A stretch of DNA of 52,307 nt from Geodermatophilus obscurus (GTDB lineage: Bacteria > Actinomycetota > Actinomycetes > Mycobacteriales > Geodermatophilaceae): positions 1 through 52,307 of the forward strand of contig NZ_FRDM01000027.1 of the NCBI RefSeq assembly GCF_900143215.1, given 5' to 3'. Shown piece after piece: positions 48,459 to 52,307 of the stretch. The position numbers were made by a program, and so were the translations under genes. Below the pieces are notes generated by a model. It had not been told where the DNA came from, made no database searches, and saw only the letters and a list, made by a program, of their open reading frames with translations. How positions within the stretch are numbered: the stretch's first letter is position 1; every line of letters begins with the position of its first letter.

Positions 48459-49268
48459 ATGGACCAGGACGCGGTCGGCACAGGACCGGGACCAGCAGGT
48501 CTCCATCGGCGCGGCCCCGCGGGGCTCGTCCCGAACCCCCGGGACGCCGGGTCCCCGCCCGTCCGTCCGCACGCGGTCCCCTCGCCGACCACCCTGGTGT
48601 GCGTCCTGCTCTGCGAGGACCGGGAGGTCTTCCGCATCGGGCTGCGGGTCGTCCTCGAGGCAGAGCCGGACATGGCGGTCGTCGCCGAGACGTCCCACCT
48701 CCCCGAGGCCCTCGAGGCCACCGAGGGCGCGGGCACCGTGGTCGTCGTCGTCCGGCAGGGCCTGGTCGCCGGCGACGCACTCCCGCTGCTGCGCACCCTG
48801 TGCCGGCGGAACACGGCGGTCCTCGTGCTCGCCGAGCCGGAGACGGAGTCGGAGCCGGAGCTGGTGGAGATCCTGCAGGCCGGCGTGCGCGGGTTCCTGC
48901 CGCGCCGGTCGGGGGCACAGCGGCTCGTCGACGGCGTGCGGGCGCTCGCCCGGCACGAGGCGGCGCTCGACCCCGCGGCCACCAGCCACCTCGTGCACCA
49001 CCTGACGTCCGGCCCGCAGCCGCGGTCCGCTCTCGGGTTGCGGGCCCTCGACCGGCTGACCGACCGCCAGCGCCAGGTCGCCGAGCTGGTGGCACAGGGG
49101 CTGAGCAACGAGGAGATCGCCGGCCGGCTGTTCCTCAGCCTGGCGACGGTGAAGAGCCACCTGACCGCGTCCATGCGCCGCCTCGGCGTCCGCTCCCGGA
49201 CCGAGCTCGCCATCCTGGTCACCCGGGAGAGCCCGTCGGCGGCCCGTCCGCAGCAGACCGCACTGTGA
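48459..49268 (+). CDS. Second LuxR-type regulator with a degenerate receiver
   Basis: A protein of 269 residues. A Pro-rich, probably disordered N-terminal extension of about 45 residues precedes a receiver-like domain. In that domain LLCEDREV keeps an acidic pair but the phosphoacceptor strand reads GTVVVVVRQG (residues 92-101) with no aspartate, and the lysine is also absent (GFLPRRSG). The LuxR HTH is complete (LTDRQRQVAELVAQGLSNEEIA, LSLATVKSHLTASMRRLGV). It resembles the preceding regulator in plan, so both may descend from one duplication. The ATG at 48459 has GGGGGAA upstream. It may partner the first regulator in controlling the polyketide operon. Confidence 0.9.
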   Translation: MDQDAVGTGPGPAGLHRRGPAGLVPNPRDAGSPPVRPHAVPSPTTLVCVLLCEDREVFRIGLRVVLEAEPDMAVVAETSHLPEALEATEGAGTVVVVVRQGLVAGDALPLLRTLCRRNTAVLVLAEPETESEPELVEILQAGVRGFLPRRSGAQRLVDGVRALARHEAALDPAATSHLVHHLTSGPQPRSALGLRALDRLTDRQRQVAELVAQGLSNEEIAGRLFLSLATVKSHLTASMRRLGVRSRTELAILVTRESPSAARPQQTAL

Positions 49269-49326
49269 GCCTCGTGACGGTGGGAGTCCGGAATGGGACA
49301 CCCCCGTTCCGGCGTCACAACCACCC

Positions 49327-50403
49327 GTGGACCTGTTCTCTCCTGTGACCCTGGGCGACCTCGAGCTCGCCAACCGCGTCGTCATGGCCCCGCTCACCCG
49401 CATGCGCTCCGGCGCCTCCGGCGTCCCCGGGGACCTCGTCGTCGAGCACTACCGGCAGCGCGCCGGCGTCGGACTGATCATCACCGAGGGCACCTACCCG
49501 AACCACGAGGGCCAGGCCTTCGTCGGCCAGCCCGGCATCGTCACCGACGAGCAGGTCGAGGGCTGGCGCCGCGTGGCCGAGGCCGTGCACGGACGGGGGG
49601 GCACGATCGTCCTGCAGGTCATGCACGGCGGCCGGGTGACCCACCCCGACGTCAACGGCGGCCGCCGTGTCGTGGCCCCGAGCGCGATCGCGATCGACGG
49701 CGAGGGCCACACCTCGACGGGCAAGCAGCCCTATCCGGTGCCGCACGCGCTGACCGTCGACGAGGCGCGGCAGACCCTGCAGGACTTCGTCTCCGCCGCC
49801 AAGCGGGCCATCGAGGCCGGCCTGGACGGTGTGGAGATCCACGGCGCCAACGGCTACCTGCTGCACGAGTTCCTCTCGCCGGCGGCCAACCAGCGCACCG
49901 ACGAGTACGGCGGCACGCCTGCGAACCGGGCGCGCTTCGTCGTCCAGGTGGTGACGGCGGTGGCCGCGGCCATCGGCGCCGGCAAGGTCGGCCTGCGGAT
50001 CTCGCCCGAGCACGACATCCAGGACGCCTACGAGACCGACCGGGACGACGTCCGGGCCACCTACGGCGCGCTGATCGACCAGCTGCGCCCGCTGGGCCTG
50101 GCCTACCTGTCGGTGCTGCACTCCGAGCCGGCCGGGGAGCTGGTGCAGGAGCTGCGCGAGCGCTTCGGCGGGCCCGTGGTCGCCAACAGCGGCTTCGGCT
50201 CGGTCACCACGCGCGCCGAGGCGGTGCGTCTCATCGAGGCCGCGCACGCCGACGCCGTGGCCGTGGGCCGCGCCGTTCTCGCCAACCCCGACCTGGTCGA
50301 GCGCTGGCAGGGCGAGCACCCGGAGAACGAGCCGAAGGCGCACCTCTTCTACGCGCCGGGCGCCGAGGGCTACACCGACTACCCGACGCTCAAGGCCGGC
50401 TGA
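49327..50403 (+). CDS. Old Yellow Enzyme-family alkene reductase
   Basis: A protein of 358 residues with the FMN TIM-barrel of N-ethylmaleimide reductase-type enzymes. The substrate-binding pair is His172 and Asn175 in EIHGANGYLLHEF, followed by LSPAANQRTDEYGG. The N-terminal MAPLTRMRS holds the conserved Thr25. QVMHGGRVTHP and VANSGFG are also typical. It reduces activated C=C bonds with NAD(P)H. GTG at 49327 is the likely start, though its ribosome-binding site is weak. It follows the second regulator by 58 nt, so tailoring of the polyketide is conceivable but not supported by operon structure. A terminator follows. Confidence 0.93.
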   Translation: MDLFSPVTLGDLELANRVVMAPLTRMRSGASGVPGDLVVEHYRQRAGVGLIITEGTYPNHEGQAFVGQPGIVTDEQVEGWRRVAEAVHGRGGTIVLQVMHGGRVTHPDVNGGRRVVAPSAIAIDGEGHTSTGKQPYPVPHALTVDEARQTLQDFVSAAKRAIEAGLDGVEIHGANGYLLHEFLSPAANQRTDEYGGTPANRARFVVQVVTAVAAAIGAGKVGLRISPEHDIQDAYETDRDDVRATYGALIDQLRPLGLAYLSVLHSEPAGELVQELRERFGGPVVANSGFGSVTTRAEAVRLIEAAHADAVAVGRAVLANPDLVERWQGEHPENEPKAHLFYAPGAEGYTDYPTLKAG

Positions 50404-50417
50404 CCTCCCCGAACCCA

Positions 50418-50458
50418 CGCCGAGGGCCCCCTCGATCCGATCGAAGGGGCCCTCGGCG
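50418..50458 (+). terminator. Terminator hairpin after the alkene reductase
   Basis: Arms 50418-50437 and 50439-50458 (starting cgccgagggcccc and ending ggggccctcggcg) pair over 20 bp with one mismatch and a very small loop, beginning 15 nt after the stop codon. Confidence 0.8.
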
Positions 50459-50565
50459 CGTCGCCGTCCGGACCGCCCCGCGCTTTCGCGAGCCGGCCGG
50501 CGCCGCCGCCCGTGATCTCATCGTCGCGGCGCGACACCGGGGTCACGCCGCGAGGAGGAGGCTCC

Positions 50566-51687
50566 ATGGCCGAGGTGCACGGCACCTGCGACGACCGCTT
50601 CTCCGGTGTCCGGGAGGCGTTCGAGCGGGGTCTGGACGGCGAGGAGCTGGGCGCGTCGCTCGCCGTCGACCTCGACAGGCAGACCGTCGTCGACCTGTGG
50701 GGCGGGTACCGCGACCAGGAGCGGACCACGCCGTGGACCGAGGACACCATCGTCAACGGCTGGTCGACGACGAAGACGGTGCTGGCGCTGGCCGCGCTGG
50801 TCCTGGTCGAGCGCGGCGAGCTGGACGTGTACGCGCCGGTCGCGGACTACTGGCCGGAGTTCGCGGCCAAGGGCAAGAAGGACGTCGAGGTGCGGCACCT
50901 GCTGTCGCACACCTCGGGCGTCTCCGGCTGGGAACGCCCGTTCTCCATCCGGGACATGTACGACTGGCCGAGCGCGACCGAACGGCTGGCCGCGCAGGCG
51001 CCGTGGTGGGAGCCGGGGACGGCATCGGGCTACCACGCGAACAACCAGGGGCACCTGGTCGGTGAGGTGATCCGGCGGATCACGGGGCACACGTTCAAGC
51101 AGTTCGTGGCCGACGAGATCGCCAAGCCGCTGGGCGCGGACCTCCAGATCGGCGCGCGCGAGTCCGACTGGGAGCGCATCGCGCCCGTCGTCCCGCCGCC
51201 GCGGCCGGAGCAGGACCCGCGGGAGCTGGACCCGGAGTCGGTGATGGTCAAGACCTACACCGCACCGGTGGCCTCGGCGAAGGCGGCCAACTCGCCGGAG
51301 TGGCGTCTCGCCGACCTGGGCGCGCTCAACGGGCACACGAACGCGCGCGGCCTGGTGCGGGCCCTGCGGGTGCTGTCGCTCGGCGGCGGGGGCCTGCTGT
51401 CACCGGGGACGATCGACCTCGCCTTCGACCAGCAGTCCGACGGCGTGGACCTGGTGCTGGAGGCGCCGTTCCGCTTCGGCATCGGCTACTGCCTCGGATC
51501 GCCGATCGTCCCGTACGTGCCCGCGGGGCGGACCCTCTTCTGGGGCGGCTGGGGTGGGTCGATGATCGTGATGGACCTCGACCGCCGGCTGACGATCGGC
51601 TACCTGATGAACCGGATGGCGCCGGGGATCCTGGGGTCGGACCGCAGCGAGGCCTACATCAGGGCGGTGTACGCAGCGCTCGGCTGA
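50566..51687 (+). CDS. Serine hydrolase of the beta-lactamase/esterase (family VIII) fold
   Basis: A protein of 373 residues. The SxxK active-site motif is Ser67-Thr-Thr-Lys70 in GWSTTKTV. The second-motif tyrosine is Tyr156 in SGYHANNQG. The third-motif region is GGWGGSMIV. HLLSHTSGVSGW is typical of EstB-like esterases and related beta-lactamase-domain proteins. No signal peptide is visible, so it is probably an intracellular esterase rather than a resistance beta-lactamase. ATG at 50566 is preceded by GAGGAGGAG. A small gap separates it from the following hypothetical gene. Confidence 0.9.
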   Translation: MAEVHGTCDDRFSGVREAFERGLDGEELGASLAVDLDRQTVVDLWGGYRDQERTTPWTEDTIVNGWSTTKTVLALAALVLVERGELDVYAPVADYWPEFAAKGKKDVEVRHLLSHTSGVSGWERPFSIRDMYDWPSATERLAAQAPWWEPGTASGYHANNQGHLVGEVIRRITGHTFKQFVADEIAKPLGADLQIGARESDWERIAPVVPPPRPEQDPRELDPESVMVKTYTAPVASAKAANSPEWRLADLGALNGHTNARGLVRALRVLSLGGGGLLSPGTIDLAFDQQSDGVDLVLEAPFRFGIGYCLGSPIVPYVPAGRTLFWGGWGGSMIVMDLDRRLTIGYLMNRMAPGILGSDRSEAYIRAVYAALG

Positions 51688-51706
51688 GGTTCGGGGGGAG
51701 TGCGGC

Positions 51707-52264
51707 ATGGACCTCGACGACGTGGTGCCGGACGCCGACCACGTCACCCGGCAGTCGCGGGTGATCGACGCGCCGCCGTCCGTCGTGTGGGAGGAGCTGC
51801 ACCGGCTGCGGCTCTCGTCGCTGCCGGTCACCCTGCTGCTCAGCGCGGTGCGCGCGCTGCCGGTGCTGCTGGCCGGCCGGGGCCGCCGCCGCGGTGGGCT
51901 CGACCGGACCATCCTGGACGTGGTGCCGATCCCGGAGCTGGCCTCCGACCCGCCCTCGCACGTCGTGTTCGGGGGCGTGCTGCAGGCCTGGCGGCTGACC
52001 GGTGGCCGGCGACCGCCCGAGCTGGACGCGGCCGGGGTCCGGGAGTGGTCGGAGCCGGGCTGGGTGAAGGTCGGCATGGAGTTCCGGCTGACGCCGTCGC
52101 TCGGCGGCACGCGGCTGACCTGCGAGACGCGGATCGTGGCCACCGACGCGGGCACGCGGCGGCGCTTCGGCCTCTACTGGCTCGCCGTCCAACCGGGCAG
52201 CTCGGCCATCCGGTGGGAGCTGCTGACCGCCGTCGCCATGCGGGCGGAGGCGCGATCCGGGTAG
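51707..52264 (+). CDS. Hypothetical SRPBCC-like protein
   Basis: A protein of 185 residues. The opening VIDAPPSVVWEELHRL and the later EPGWVKVGMEFRLTPSLGGTRLTCETRIVATD (in parts) suggest an SRPBCC/START-like ligand-binding fold similar to other actinobacterial hypothetical proteins. No catalytic residues can be assigned. ATG at 51707 has GGGGGGAG at about 51693-51700. It follows the serine hydrolase by 19 nt and may be co-transcribed with it and with the downstream gene. Confidence 0.65.
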   Translation: MDLDDVVPDADHVTRQSRVIDAPPSVVWEELHRLRLSSLPVTLLLSAVRALPVLLAGRGRRRGGLDRTILDVVPIPELASDPPSHVVFGGVLQAWRLTGGRRPPELDAAGVREWSEPGWVKVGMEFRLTPSLGGTRLTCETRIVATDAGTRRRFGLYWLAVQPGSSAIRWELLTAVAMRAEARSG

Positions 52265-52274
52265 GACTCCGGGC

Positions 52275-52307
52275 ATGGCCTGGACCGAGCGCGACATCCC
52301 CGACCTG
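52275..52307 (+). CDS. Partial gene: probable SDR-family oxidoreductase N-terminus
   Basis: Only 11 codons lie in the window, reading MAWTERDIPDL. Many actinobacterial short-chain dehydrogenases begin with this pattern, followed by a TGxxxGxG motif that would lie beyond the window edge. The start follows the stop of the preceding gene by 10 nt. The call rests on the short N-terminus only. Confidence 0.5.
   Translation, partial: MAWTERDIPDL

Overview
The window is a very GC-rich (roughly 75 percent by eye) chromosomal segment with actinobacterial gene content: a class E sortase, an Rpf-like cell-wall protein under a c-di-AMP riboswitch, a fused AccD-AccA carboxyltransferase, MsnO8-type luciferase-like oxidoreductase, DUF1707, and an aromatic (type II) polyketide operon of the spore-pigment kind. 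A Geodermatophilaceae-like actinomycete is my best guess. That is inference from gene content, not a database result. There are no tRNA or rRNA genes, CRISPR arrays, transposases or phage genes.

Layout. (1) 1-6.8 kb: a DUF1992 protein, a small acidic protein, and a hyuA-hyuB (hydantoinase/5-oxoprolinase) pair divergent from a gamma-glutamyltransferase-like gene. (2) 6.8-22.8 kb: a catabolic island built around a GntR/FCD regulator at 15.2 kb. Leftward run two MaoC-type hydratase genes, a U32-like TIM-barrel protein, a DapA-family aldolase, an FAD-linked oxidase, a TPP-dependent E1/transketolase-like enzyme, an AlkZ-like winged-helix protein and a small acidic protein. Rightward run a family III CoA-transferase, a hot-dog thioesterase, the tctC-tctB-tctA carboxylate transporter, a crotonase-fold protein lacking both usual catalytic glutamates, a second CoA-transferase with a large internal deletion, and a ketodeoxy-sugar-acid-dehydratase-like FAH protein. 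Together these look like uptake, CoA activation, hydration, aldol cleavage and oxidation of an organic acid whose identity I cannot determine.

(3) 22.8-31.1 kb: DUF1707 protein, a MarR regulator divergent from an ABC exporter, a sortase E/LPDTG surface protein/47-residue membrane protein locus, a RibD-like reductase, a GAF-EAL protein and an LLM oxidoreductase. (4) 31.1-32.3 kb: an Rpf/APF-like secreted protein with a long leader carrying a clear ydaO-type c-di-AMP riboswitch and a good housekeeping-type promoter.

(5) 32.4-47.1 kb: one leftward, mostly 4-nt-overlapping operon of 15 genes: TcmI cyclase, AccDA, BCCP, biotin carboxylase, ACP, aromatase/cyclase, acyltransferase-like protein, cupin, KS-alpha, KS-beta (CLF), ABM monooxygenase, triple-ABM/FAD-monooxygenase fusion, P450, tandem TcmI fusion and VOC protein. 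It resembles whiE-type spore-pigment clusters but brings its own complete acetyl-CoA carboxylase. It also has several unusual proteins: an acyltransferase whose nucleophile serine is glycine, a CLF whose usual glutamine is glycine, and a fused triple-ABM hydroxylase. (6) 47.5-49.3 kb: two LuxR-type regulators, divergent from the operon, whose receiver domains both lack the phosphoacceptor aspartate. (7) 49.3-52.3 kb: an Old Yellow Enzyme, a serine beta-lactamase-fold hydrolase, a hypothetical SRPBCC-like protein and the first 11 codons of a probable SDR oxidoreductase. The polyketide operon with its pseudo-receiver regulators is the most interesting part of the window.
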